Shown: positions 45,955 to 57,359 of the stretch, piece after piece
Numbering within the stretch: the first letter of the stretch is position 1
Layout: every line of letters starts with the position of its first letter
From: Metallyticus violacea
Taxonomy: Eukaryota; Arthropoda; Insecta; Mantodea; Metallyticidae
Assembly: GCA_030762175.1 (NCBI GenBank)
Contig: CM060834.1
Coordinates: 25,160,001 to 25,224,000 of the forward strand
DNA: 64,000 nt
Direction of reading: 5' to 3'
The notes under the pieces: generated by a model
Told to the model about the DNA's origin: nothing
What the model saw: the letters and a program-made list of their open reading frames with translations, nothing else
Databases searched by the model: none
Position numbers and translations under genes: made by a program

Positions 45955-46675
45955 GAGGTTGCCAAAATGTATACACACTTTCAAAGTAGATATTTATTTA
46001 ATATATTTCAAAGTTGGATCGAAAAACAACAGTAATGTGTAGTATGACATTCTCTAAACAAATGTGACTCACATACATTATGATAGCGTTGCTACGTGAC
46101 AGCTAAATCAACAATGAACAAATAAAGCTAAGATTATCGTACATCAACAATGAACAAATGAAGTCAAGATTACCGTATGATGTTCTGTAAACATAGGTGA
46201 CTCACATTACGTTATGCTAGCGTTGCTACAACAAATGGAGCCAAGATTATCGTTTGAACAGTGGAAAGCAATTTTGAAGTGGTATTGGAAAACCGAGAAT
46301 GTTGTTTAAGTTCAAAGGTAATGGAGACGTGTGTACAGAACAGAACCGCCAACGCGAGTAATAATTCCACGCATTCCAGACAAATTTGAAACTCATGGTA
46401 CCGTAAGCGATTATCACAAGGGCAGATCTTGTGAAGACCTCGCACGGCAACAATTTGAAACGGCATGTGCTGCAATCGCTGAGGACACGTTCGCAAACGT
46501 TTCTCAATCAGTAGTTCAACGTATCGACGCCGATGGTGGGCATTTTGAGCAAATGCTGTTACTGTAAAAGTCTAAGATGATTAGTGCTCATCATTTTCTG
46601 TTTGTGTGAATTCAGTTTTGTTACGTTAACACAGTTTTTTCTTTGCTTGAAGTGTGTATACATTTTGGCAACGTC
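45955..46675 (+). mobile_element. Nested DNA transposon with 23-bp terminal inverted repeats
   Basis: 45958-45980 is the exact reverse complement of 46650-46672, with one mismatch if extended to 26 bases. Inside, a frame starts MEPRLSFEQWKAILKWYW and, after a frameshift, continues PPTRVIIPRIPDKFETHGTV, the helix-turn-helix N-terminus of an insect DDE transposase. No catalytic part remains, so this is a non-autonomous internal-deletion derivative of about 715 bases. It sits inside a LINE reverse transcriptase. Confidence 0.85.
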
Positions 46676-46774
46676 TATATATATGTATATATATATTAAA
46701 TATACTAAATAATACTATATGTACACAAAGCACTTAAAAGAGTGAAAAAACTATTTTATCGGGGGTTCTCACAT

Positions 46775-47233
46775 AAATAGACATAAGTTGAAAACTATTT
46801 CATTTACTAACGATCAGGTTATTTTTGAGGAAACGGAAGATGGTCTACAGATAAGTGTCAACAACCTGAAAGATATCATGGAGACACATAATTTAAAAAT
46901 TTCAACTACCAAGATAAAAGCAGTTACTTTTAAAGGGAACAAACATGTAAGACGTAAGACAGTTATTAATGAGCAAGTCTCTAGTGTTAATTATCTAAGT
47001 TTTAATGTATCGTACAGTAAAAATGAAGACATGAACATGAAACTAAATAAATTAAGAGAAATGAATAATACAATAAAGAGATCATTAAAAGTATTGATAG
47101 TGCTAATGGCAACGTATGGAAGTTAAAACTGAACTATGATTAAAATAACCAGGAAAAGAATATAGACGGCAGATGAGATTTTTAAGTAATTTACTCACCT
47201 AGACAAACAAATAAACGAAGAAAATCGCAAACA

Positions 47234-47277
<44 letters not shown>

Positions 47278-47560
47278 AAATGAAAAATTAATGAAAATAA
47301 AAATAATTGTTATCAGCATACATTAAGAATGAAAGAGGCATGGAGGATATCTCCAAGCAGGAAGACCAAGAACAAGACGGAGTGATAAAGAGAACGGAAC
47401 AGGTAGACAGGACTAATCTATTGGAAGGAGACGTTTACAATGCGAAAAAATTTAAATATAACGAATGAAATAAAATCAAGGTCAAATTCCTAGAGAAAAA
47501 GTATGAAAAAATCCCAGGAATACGCAACTTATACGACTGTAATCGAATATCAATAAAATA
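46775..47560 (+). pseudogene. LINE reverse transcriptase, right part and tail
   Basis: Reads KTISFTNDQVIFEETEDGL, where F-T-N-D replaces the catalytic F-A-D-D. It continues NLKISTTKIKAVTFKGNKHV, SVNYLSFNVSYSKNEDMNMK and LMATYGS, with later frames RRQMRFLSN and RPRTRR. The order matches the left part at 45618-45925, so one LINE was split by the nested transposon. An (AT)n array interrupts the tail. Confidence 0.78.
47236..47273 (+). repeat. (TA)n microsatellite
   Basis: About 18 TA units inside the LINE tail. Confidence 0.95.
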
Positions 47561-47564
47561 AAAC

Positions 47565-48170
47565 TGCATTAGATATGGTTAGCTTCTTTTATAAGTTGCA
47601 ATGCATCCCATTACAAAAATAACGTATCAAAAATGCATGCATACATACATGATGATGTATTTCCCCATGGTGATTCCTCTGAGCTGGTCTCCAGTATACT
47701 AATGGCTAGCGCAGTATTTGATTTGTTGGCACAGACTCAAAACCGTCACGCAAAGGTTATTATTTTCTACCAACAGAAGAATTCCATTAAGCATGCGTTT
47801 CTTCAAAAGCCCCAATCACGGTGTTTATATCAGTAATTCTTTCATAATATATTTTACTTTTTAACTTTGATAACACTTTAACACCCCCTACCATTGTACA
47901 GAGTGGTCTATGCAAACAGCTGCCATTTAATCAACTATATACTCACACAAGTAATATCGGTTTTTAAGCAATACTTTAATTGAAACGTATTCTGACAAGA
48001 AATTGAACAAGTAAAGTCATTACTTTGTGTAGTGTTGAGCCTTTCAACGAGGTTATCTCGCGACGGTATCAGTTTCTGCACTCTTATGTGAAGAATTCGA
48101 TGACGCCAACTTTGATGGTAATCTGAAGGCGCAAGATAAGCCTTGTGCCTATGCTGCGTGTGAAAAAGTT
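47565..48170. other. No recognised element
   Basis: AT-rich sequence; nothing supported. Confidence 0.35.
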
Positions 48171-48177
48171 TTTTTTT

Positions 48178-48435
48178 AATTAGTGTTTAACGTCCGTTTT
48201 TACTATTGAGGCACCACAGGCGGTGACACTGATGATACATGAGATGAAATTGTATGGTTTTCAAAGGAAGAAAACTTTCCAGCCTAAGTTAAGGGTACCT
48301 CTCCAGCATTTGCCATTTATGAGGACTGATGAAAACCTGGAAAAAAATCTCAAATAGGAAGGACGGTCCTGGCGGGAAACGAAACCCAGATCTCCCACTC
48401 ACGAATTCGCGCCTTAACGCCCTCGGCCTCCTGTG
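48178..48435 (-). mobile_element. SINE-A, reverse orientation
   Basis: Reverse complement of SINE-A: GTGTTTAACGTCCGTTTTTA at the left (tail) and GGAGGCCGAGGGCGTTAAGG on the minus strand at the right (A-box region). The B box is damaged (GGGTTTCGTTTCCCGCC). Confidence 0.83.
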
Positions 48436-48439
48436 GAAG

Positions 48440-49065
48440 GTGAAAAGCATTTCGACCCCTTCCTTATCCTGAATTTTTTCCATGGTTTTCGAGCGGTATG
48501 GGGTCTTGCATTGTTCTGTTGCAAAAGAACTATATTTGAATTACTAATGCTGGGCATCTCTGTTTCAAAACTTCATGAATTCGTTCCACTTGTTCCACCT
48601 GAATAAAGATTTACACCGACTGCACGCCCGTAGCATTCAGAAAAATTTAGATTTTTTTTTCTGCGATTTCTACACCTAAGTAATTTTTAAAGAAATTATA
48701 GAAACCAAATATTATCTTCTTAACTTTGCTAAAATGATAATTAGTATCATTTGAATGACATACCTAATAAGATTTTTAAAAAATTTTCAAAACAAGAAAT
48801 CTCGATTGCTTGAACACTGTTTTGTAACATTACTTAAAGTGCAGCGAATAGAGCACATTGAATGTAGTCACAAAACAGTGACGTGCACTCTCATTCATTC
48901 TTCTTCCCTTTAGCACCCTCCGGTATTAGGACTTCTACCCCCGGAACAATACCCCGGTCAGTCGCCTGTCAGGGAGCTAATTACCTCTGAATGCACACAA
49001 AGTACAAACACGCTGATGTACTCTCTAAATGGATGATCAGTCCAATTTCAGGGCTGCCTCGTAGA
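48440..49065. other. No recognised element
   Basis: Unique sequence; nothing supported. Confidence 0.35.
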
Positions 49066-49069
49066 CAAC

Positions 49070-49351
49070 ACGTCGATCCTGGTAGCCAAGTGGTAACCAT
49101 ACTTGCCTCCTAAACCCAAGATGGCGGATTCAATCCCGGCCAGGGTCGATGGATATTTTGGGACATAAAACTCGTAAATATGGCTTCCTTCAGAAGGGAG
49201 GTAAAGCCATGGTTCCCGCATTTACAGCAAGTAAAAGAACCTCAAGCCTGAAAGAAGAAACATTAGAGCAAAATTTACCGGCCGTTTCATACCCTGAATT
49301 GAGTGGGACGCTGATGACCTGAGATGTTAAAGAGTGTCCGTAAATAAAACA
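49070..49351 (+). mobile_element. SINE-B copy
   Basis: Head GGTAGCCAAGTGGTAACCAT with a damaged B box (GCGGATTCAATCCCGGCC). The body has ACCTCAAGCCTGAAAGAAGA and TTGAGTGGGACGCTGATGAC, and the tail GAGTGTCCGTAAATAAAAC. Confidence 0.87.
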
Positions 49352-49354
49352 AAT

Positions 49355-50420
49355 CAAACAGTAGACACCGCGCTCAAAGACGAAGGTGAACTCGTAGAAG
49401 AGAAACACTAACAAGGCTTTTGCCTTTTCTGAAAATGAACCGAGGAAAATGACAGAAAAGCTCAATCGTACCTGGCGCCTCCAGAAAACAAGTCCCAAGA
49501 GCCAATGTTGGTGTGTTAAATATAGCCGATTATGGGGTTTCGGTTTCCCAAAACTCGGGACAAACCTGACATTAACAGACACTGTGAAGGAGCTGGTGGC
49601 GTGTGTTGTTGTCCGAAACCTTATCTTCAACACTATACACTGTTTCCTGCATATTACAAAACACTAAACAGAAAATATACACAATATAAGGCATAATTAA
49701 ATATTGTGATAATTGGGAAAGGAGGAAACAACCAATTTACATTACGTCGGGGGTGAAACCGCAGGAACAGTTCCGTCATAGTGACCGCTTGCAGATAGAA
49801 ACTTACACATTTGAAGTCTATTAAATGATCACGATATGGTATCGTCAATGAACTGAATAACGAAACGTCTGTGTATCAATGCAAATTTCATTCTGTGTGA
49901 CATGGTATTTCCAATACTCATGTTCGCCGACGCCCATGGGCATCTACGTATCTCATTTCCAGGCCTTTGTACACAATTTTGATTATCGCTGCAGAGAAAC
50001 ATTTACAAGTAAAAAGGATTATATCCACATCATTGTTTTGCAAACGTTTTAGCACAATAGAGAGTGACTGCTAGTCGAATCAGCAAAAGAGTTGACGCGA
50101 TCAAATATTAGCAGCTGTTAATATTGCTGAACATTTGAAATGTGGTAAATTAGTTCCTTGTCTAAATGTTTAATAAGCCTTCATACCGTAAATTTATTGT
50201 ACTTTTGAAATCGCCTTTATAAATTTTGCGAAATTAAATGGGTTTACCGTCAATGCTACCCTTTCATTTGATAAATTATGTGTAAATATTTCAATTGATG
50301 CTAATAAAATAACCATATTTTAATCAAATTTGGGGAACGAGTCCAGACACATAAAACACGAAAACTTCATTCGCGAAGACTCTAGAGCAACGTATTTTGT
50401 GTGTAAATGTTGTTATAAAT
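49355..50420. other. No proven gene; minus-strand frame of 147 codons noted
   Basis: A minus-strand frame (49633-49190) stays open for 147 codons, but its right-hand third runs through the SINE-B copy. It holds splice-like CAG/GTACGA and TTCATTTTCAG signals only about 45 bases apart. It could contain an upstream exon of the channel gene, but I could not connect it in phase to a signal peptide. Confidence 0.25.
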
Positions 50421-50429
50421 ACAAATCAT

Positions 50430-50800
50430 CTCGTCCCGTTCGTGAGGAATGCCCTGGGTATTGCCTTCTTTCAGAACTGCAAGTCACCAGTAAATACGTT
50501 GATACTACTGGTTCAATGCAAAATTAGAAACACTTTAATAGTAGACAAATCAGACGAATTGGTGCAAATCTTGAATGCTCGCCAACAAAAGCAGTAGCAA
50601 AATTATCACTACAAGCTGGATCGGCTCACAGCTTGTGTTCTTTTCAGACAAGGTGTGGTTCCACCAAAATAGTCATGTCGGAGTACAGATGCGGCCGGCT
50701 ATGGCATGTCCAACTGCCGAGACACAAAACCCCGTGAGAGCGGTAAGGACATATTCTGGAAGCGCTGTAAAAGGCTTTTCTGTTTGCTTGGAATACGGTT
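50430..50800 (+). pseudogene. Tc1/mariner-superfamily transposase relic
   Basis: Frame IGSQLVFFSDKVWFHQNSHV matches the 'LVFFSDEAWF' first catalytic site, with Glu changed to Lys after the Asp. Flanking sequence also matches the relic at 10855-11450 in the same order. The rest is frameshifted. Confidence 0.6.
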
Positions 50801-50919
50801 TACCGAAACTGTATTACCTTATAATAAGTTGATACCACTTCACTATTGCTACATTGTTTTTGACTTACACAAAACTTTCCAAAGCAAATATTCCCTAAAA
50901 TGCGAAAATTTATAAGTAG

Positions 50920-52075
50920 TTTTCCACACAAGTGAACTATATTCTCACTGCAAAACTCCATCCTTAGGAAATGTTGACTAACACGGGACAGGCGTTTTCG
51001 GGCTGGTGAGATGTCCTAGGAGAATAATCAGGTCTGTGAACTAATACCAGCGTGGTCTAGTGAACATAAAGAAAATAATTTCCACATGTATGCCAGGGTG
51101 AATAATTAAAATATGAAGCTCCTTCAGGAAGGAATGGAATAAAAATCCCAGGTGATAATCACAAGTTTAATTACATCGATCGGTGGATTAACTGTATTAT
51201 TCTGCTATTTTGTGGCCAGCCAGCTGCGGCAGAGAAAGCTGAAACATTTTGATGCGATATGGACTAACGAAACTTCAAGATAACGACAGAATCAGTTCAA
51301 ATTTAACTGAAAAATATAGATTTGTTAAAGACCGAAAAAATAGCATTGCTGGATTTCCCATGTATAAAATATAAAACAAGAAGGCACAATATTATTAGGT
51401 ACTTGTGCATTCAGTGAGACGTACAAGTATCGATCTCTTGCGCGGCATTTGCTCTCCCAAAGTCGAAAGTTGCATACTAACCGAGTGTTCTCCGAGGTCA
51501 ATCAAAGTTACTGACATGTAAGCGTTTTTATTAATTACCAAATATAAGGGTTATGAACGAGAATGTATTTTATATTGCCTCATTATGCAATGGATGTACA
51601 GGTTGCTTTCCGCATTTACAGGATGCTTGTTTTATCAATAATTGTATAGCTCTCCCTGTTTAAATTAGCCACTATGTAACTCTGTCTTTCAATTATTTGC
51701 TAGTGCAGCAAGGAATGGAGTGACATTGCATAATTAGTTTGCAACTGTCAACGAGGCGAACTGAATGCCAGACAGGTCAAAACTTTTTAATCCAATTAAA
51801 AATATTCATTTTGTGGGGAAAAAAAAGCACGATAGTCTGTAAAATTGCCGAAATAAGGCAATTATACAAGTATTTAATAAAAATAAAGCAAGTATATGTC
51901 TATAAAATTGTGAGATGAATATTGCATTCTTATTCTATGAACAATAAGTTGTAATACAGAGAAAGTCGTAAACATTTCCGCTTCTTGATATAATTTGAGA
52001 CGAAAATGTGCACTGAAATATTTTATTTTTACATCTAAGGGGAGTTTGGTGCATTGTTTTCGTCTTCAGGTGGCA
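50920..52075. other. No recognised element
   Basis: AT-rich sequence; nothing supported. Confidence 0.35.
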
Positions 52076-52084
52076 TTTATTGAA

Positions 52085-52615
52085 AATGGCGGCCATAGTA
52101 GAAGAGAAAGCAATCTGTATGCTAGGATTCCATGCGAGTAAATTTGTAATTTCCGTCCAACGAATCTTCTAAGGAGAATATAAGACAATCTGTGCGTGAT
52201 ATACATGGTTTAGAGGCCGGCTGCCTGTGCAAGAGAAAATCGACAGGCGATGTATAGCATGAGGGTCAGTGTTACCAAGCTGGGATGCCACAGAAAATTG
52301 TTTCGAGAATTCTTCAAAATTTTGGACATCTGCGTATGGTAATCGACGGCAAGCATTCTGTAATAACTTGCAGAAATGTTATGCTAAAAGATTGTTTTTT
52401 AATGACAAATGCATCTTCCACTTAAACTGCAAGTGAACCACAGTGCTGTAGTACTGTAGTGAAAACGAGCATACATATGTGCAACATTTGAGATTCTCTC
52501 AAAATCAGCGTGCTTTGTGCTATTATGAACGGTTCTTCGCGGAAAACACTAACATAGATGTCATATCTGAATATGTTGATACTGTGGTTCGTGCCTTAGA
52601 TTCCATTTTCCACCA
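52085..52615 (+). pseudogene. DDE transposase relic with intact-looking N-terminus
   Basis: Starts MAAIVEEKAICMLGFHASKF, an HTH start typical of this insect family. Frameshifted parts follow (CLCKRKSTG, AGMPQKIVSRIL, CIFHLNCK) and then YERFFAENTN, where the family has 'FFFAE-x-T-V'. The first-Asp region is F-N-D-K-C-I-F. The relic stops at the SINE-A fragment. Confidence 0.6.
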
Positions 52616-52770
52616 GGACCGTCCTCTCTGACTGACTTTTTTTTTTTTTTTTTTCCTTTCCCAGGTTTCCCTCAGTCCTCGTAAATGGAGGCCTGAAACG
52701 CTTCCCCACTTAAAAAAAAAAGTTCCTTTCCCAATTTATCATTTCATTTCAATTGTCATCAGTGTCCAGA
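52614..52770 (+). mobile_element. SINE-A fragment lacking the tRNA head
   Basis: Begins inside the element at CCACCAGGACCGTCC, then GACTGAC with a run of about 20 T inserted. It continues CCCTCAGTCCTCGTAAATGG and TTTCCCAATTTATCATTTCA to GTCATCAGTGTCC. The promoter boxes are absent, so it is inactive. Confidence 0.78.
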
Positions 52771-52774
52771 CTTC

Positions 52775-53570
52775 TTTCTCATGATTGTAGCTACCATAGT
52801 CCTGTAGTAAATATAGTTTTGAATATATGGTGGTCAGTGAATTTTGAAAAATTTAGGAATTTTGTAAAATTCAATATTAAAAAAAAAGTACAAAATTCAG
52901 AAAATAAAACTCTTAAAACTTCTTGTATAAAGGTGTAGATATACATAAAATTAACCAATTAGTTGATTTGACATGGACTTGCCCAGCTGTCTGAATGAGA
53001 AATTGCCACGATGCTGCATCAGGCACGAATATGATAGCAATCAACGGATCTTGCCATAGCCTAAAGTTGATTCGACTCCTTGCGACAACTTATTTCGGGA
53101 GTACATTAAAGACTCCTTTGTCCCATCCTTTCGTTCTGTCTTAAATGCCCAGAAGATGTTTATCGTCAACCCCATGCATGTCACTGATATTATGCATGTG
53201 GTAAAGGATAATCGAAAAGTCCCTCCGTAGTCATTGTATAGCCGATCACTAGCGAAGCGAATTGGATGACAGTACTGACTGCGCGTCGAGCGTGAAGTTA
53301 AGGCAAGCACACACTCCACAGTCCAAACCTTAGCAACGGTGGGCGGATTAGCTGCTAAAACTGGTTTCGAAGGAAGGGCTGTCAGCAATATAAGAGTACC
53401 AACTTTCTCCTGCGCATTGCACATCACCCGAGTGTGGATGAATTTGTTGATGACTCGACAATATCACATTCCACATTTCTAAAAGAAGAAAAAAGTATCA
53501 GCTATTGTTTATAATGGAATTAATTGTATCCAGGCAGACTCAATAACATACGTGTAGTAATATAACAAAG
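52775..53570. other. Unexplained stretch with a 128-codon minus frame
   Basis: The minus-strand frame 53427-53041 (128 codons) includes a hydrophobic segment (FTTCIISVTCMGLTINIFW) but no domain I recognise and no clear splice junctions. It could be transposon-derived or chance. Confidence 0.25.
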
Positions 53571-53574
53571 CAAT

Positions 53575-53715
53575 GCAAAATGGTGAAGAGATTCAGTATG
53601 TGGATGAATACATATATCTAGGCCAGACGGTCTCATTTGACCATAAAATGGATAAAGAGATTAAAAGTAGAGTAGCACAAGATTGGCAAAGCCTCGTAAA
53701 GGACAAGAAGCTATA
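53575..53715 (+). pseudogene. LINE reverse-transcriptase fragment
   Basis: Frame QNGEEIQYVDEYIYLGQTVS, then DHKMDKEIKSRVA. 'Y-V-D-x-F-x-Y-L-G-Q-x-I' followed by 'E-I-x-x-R' is the block after the catalytic palm in RTE-type LINEs. Only about 47 codons survive. Confidence 0.7.
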
Positions 53716-53719
53716 ATTA

Positions 53720-55690
53720 TATACCGTACCTACAGCTGCTTCCCAGCCCACGTACTACACACTCATTCCAAAGTTCCGTATATCATTGAAGTCATACGGA
53801 GAGAACCCAGATGCACCATGGTATCATCTGAACCACTCTAATGCAATGGTCAGAACACTAGGCTCTGCAGAGCCCCTAGAAGATGCAAATCTTACAGACT
53901 TCACAAGGATGTCGTGGGACCCCTTGGGTGATAAAATTGTGAAATCTCAGGTTAAGTACCCTCGGGGCAGGCAATTGGCCCAAAAACATAATTAGCTTCT
54001 GATCCTTGGTTTGATCAATTTCCTTCCAAATTCTATCCAGTCTTACAACCTTAAAATATACAAACCTTTTCCTGGTTAATTTTAAAATGTCCTATGTCTA
54101 ACGAGCAGGTAAAGGTGCGAACGACTAATGCTACTGACATATACGTGGGAAAAGTGCTAGATGACCTGAATTAGCAACTGTCAAAAACCGTATTGTATTT
54201 TTCAGTCAAATCCTCTACTCACGTGGAATAGCTCAAACCTGAGTAACAAAAAGAGTTTTTCCCCCCTCTAGCAGAAGGGCCTAGCTCTTTTGCGAAAAAA
54301 AAAAAATGGGCTCTTTTACTCATTTCATTCATTCAATACAACAAAACCTAGGAAATCTAATGCGTTAACGCTATACGTCGCTTTCCATAACGAAACGAAA
54401 CTTTTTGTTAAACAAGAAACCTTTATATAATTTTAATTTTACTTTATAACACAGATCGGCAACTTACCGAGTTTGTGACAAAGTTAGCACACTCAGTGTT
54501 GTTCCTACTGTAGAACTGTATTCAGTCAGATTTTAGCGACTGAAGGCAACTTCATCTACTCCGCCTTAATTTTCTCCATTGTCTTCAAAGCAGAAAATGG
54601 TCAATTCAAAGAAACACAACCACAAAAGGAACAAATTGAAAAGCCCCCGACTTAATGCGACTTGTTTCAAGTGGAGGTTGCAACGTAGCGAAATTGATGA
54701 TTGTATACTAACAGCTGAAAACAAGGACATCTCTGATGATCTTAGTTACTCCACTTGCATAGATGTAAAAAATGTACTTTTTAACATATGTTGTATACTG
54801 CTTTATTCCTTGTAATATCATTTTAGATAAAATATTTTCATAGTTACTAATACAATTTTAAGAATATGAATTACATTATAATTTTAAATAACAATTACTT
54901 AAAACTAATAGCAGATTTAAAACGCTGAAAGTGTAATGCATATTTTCTATTTGTCACTGTACCAATATATAATAAAACAAGGACATTTCAGAAAGCAATA
55001 TTTTGTAATATACATAATAATTCTATACGAGCTATAAAGTACGTCGTTTTTCTGTATAAACATCCATTTTCAATACCCTTCTCACACCATTACAAAATAT
55101 TTATGTAACAAGAGAATAAAATCTGTTTACTCTCGTGTTGCATACAACATTTTTCCACTATCACGAAATTAATATTTCTATGAAAGTAATATTTAATTTC
55201 AACAATATATTATGTACATTTGTCACTTTTGTTGCGTGCAATATTTTTCCACTACTAGCACGAAAGTAATATTTAATTTCAGTAATACATATGTACATTT
55301 GCCATTGTTTAACTCAGAACCAACTGTTGTCGAGGATAATAATGTTGCTTGTTGTGGATATACAAAATAAATAACTTGAATATTATGGAATTCTTTGTAA
55401 ATATACGAGTCTAATGAATCAAACCATACAAAGAAAATAAAATAATTATATCGGAGGGTGCTTTAACTAATGCTAATGTTTCCCTCTCTTCACTAATTCT
55501 GAAGACGTGTGCTTCATTATAAGAATAAGAATATAATTTGTTTTTTACATGAAGAAATGTAGCCGTGTAAAAGGAGTTAACGAAGAAATACTGGCTTATC
55601 TTTACGAAAAATTTAATAAAATAAAATAAAATTACATTATAAAATTAGCTGCGAAAGTAAACTAAAATATAAAGAGCAATGTAATATGTA
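53720..55690. other. No recognised element
   Basis: A 69-codon plus frame at 53786 and the 78-codon frame at 54579 show no known motif. The 55140-55300 part has a roughly repeated ATTTTTCCACTA...CGAAAGTAATATTTAATTTC block (two copies about 90 bases apart). Confidence 0.35.
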
Positions 55691-55729
55691 ACTTGTTTGA
55701 TATTAAAGAGCATATCTTCTGTGTTGCAA

Positions 55730-55865
55730 AGTATTTTATTTTTGGACGTGCCCTTAAAGTTCAACGCCCTTGGTCCAACGTTTTTCACGGGGATTTCCTC
55801 ATGGAAATGGGTTTCTTCGAGACGCTCAAAATATTCGTTTATCTTCTGTATGACCCCCATTTGAC
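55730..55865 (-). pseudogene. mariner-like transposase C-terminal fragment
   Basis: Minus frame INEYFERLEETHFHEE and, one frame over, EKRWTKGVEL-stop-GHVQK. This matches the family's terminal 'Y-F-x-x-L-x-x-x-x-F-x-x-G / x-x-R-W-x-K-C-x-x-L-x-G-D-Y-V-E-K'. Confidence 0.5.
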
Positions 55866-56479
55866 TTTATGTCCAGTTATGAGCTTCGGGAATATATGTA
55901 CAGAAGAGACATTATATAACATTGAACATGCTCTGGCTAAAATCACGCTCACGTCTTCTCAGCTAAAGGGAATTTTCTATTCCTCTGTTCGACGGCTACA
56001 GCTACTGAAGTTAAATCCCTATAAAACTTAAACCGGGTGACCCTGCATCCAGGAGTAGATTTTGTGAGTGGATTTTAAATAGTGTCCATGACGAAGAAAT
56101 TGACCCTAATCTAATTCATATAACAACCGATATTGGAGTTTAGAAAAACTAATCTGCTTCACGAAGAACCCTTGCACATTCAAAAGTTAGGGGTGTGGTG
56201 TGTCATTAGTGGCGAGAGAATAACAGACCGTATTTTTTAACAATTAATAGTGATAGGTACGTGCAGAATATTTTGCAACTCTATGGAGCGGTCCGGTAAA
56301 AGTAAAATCATCCATTACAAAAAGGAATATCATCACTAAATTCAGAGGTAAGTAATAAATGGATTATACTTTCAATTTGCTGCTTCTTTCTCCATATTCC
56401 TCTTTCTTATAATTCTACGAAATAATAAGTAAAAAAGTATTCTGATATCGTTTTGTAAATTATCCGCACTCTTTGCTTT

Positions 56480-56620
56480 TCCAATTTATTTAAACAAAGT
56501 AGGGGTTGAACACGCATATCATTTTTCTACATAATCTCCTTTCTTTTCAATGCATTTGGTCCAGATGTTCACCACAGTCGTGTAATCTTTTGGGCCCCTT
56601 TCCCTCACTTTATGTATAGA
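56480..56620 (-). pseudogene. mariner-like transposase C-terminal fragment
   Basis: Minus frame VVNIWTKCIEKKGDYVEK followed by a stop: the same terminal block as the previous fragment but better preserved. A different copy of the same kind of element. Confidence 0.55.
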
Positions 56621-56624
56621 AAAT

Positions 56625-57350
56625 GGAGGACTTCGTAAAGCATCTTCAACAGTCCAAAAAAGATGATAGAAGGGGGCGAGAACTGTTCCAGTCAGGTGTT
56701 CCAGTACCTCAAAACCAAAATAGTTAAAGGTTTCAAAGCTCAGCTTGCAGGATGTGGCGTTTCATTGTCATGTGATAACACTTTCTTCGATAATAGACCT
56801 CGGCTTCAGAGTGTTGGCCAGCAATCATTGTTATCTTGTACTTTGCAGGTAGTCTTCTAGTACAAGTACTTGAATCCCAGAAAACGGTAAGCATCAACTT
56901 TCGCACGGAAGATTGAGCCCTTAATTAATATTGTGACTTTTAAACTATTCTCATTTTTACGTTGGGACCCAAAATGCTTGTGCGTAACGAAAATCCGCTT
57001 AAAGTAAATGAGGGAAACTGATTTTTTATAATTATTATTTATACTTCAACGCATTTTCTATGACAATAGTTGTTTAATTTTATTGAATAACACTGGTCTA
57101 CAAAAAATACTTTTTTTTTCTTTTTTTTTTATTTTCCCACCTAGATATATGCAATATGAATGCCCTAAATTCAAATATGTTTTCACTTTTACTCTATCCG
57201 CGTATGTTTTTAAATAAAATCAAATCAAATGTAATAATGTGCTTACATTTTTAGGACATATAGCAAAGACAAAAATGTTTTATTTCAACTTAAATTATTA
57301 AATATACTGAAAAAAGATAGGAATGTGACAATGATCATGAATTTTTGAAC
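56625..57350. other. No recognised element
   Basis: AT-rich; T-run at about 57110-57130. Nothing else supported. Confidence 0.35.
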
Positions 57351-57359
57351 TTTTTTCAC

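Noticed and set aside
49190..49633. 147-codon minus frame as an upstream exon of the channel gene
   Set aside because: Part of it is antisense SINE-B. The splice-like sites are about 45 bases apart, and no phase-consistent signal peptide results.
53041..53427. 128-codon minus frame with a hydrophobic segment as a membrane-protein exon
   Set aside because: No recognisable family, no convincing splice junctions and surrounding transposon debris. Kept only as an unexplained stretch.
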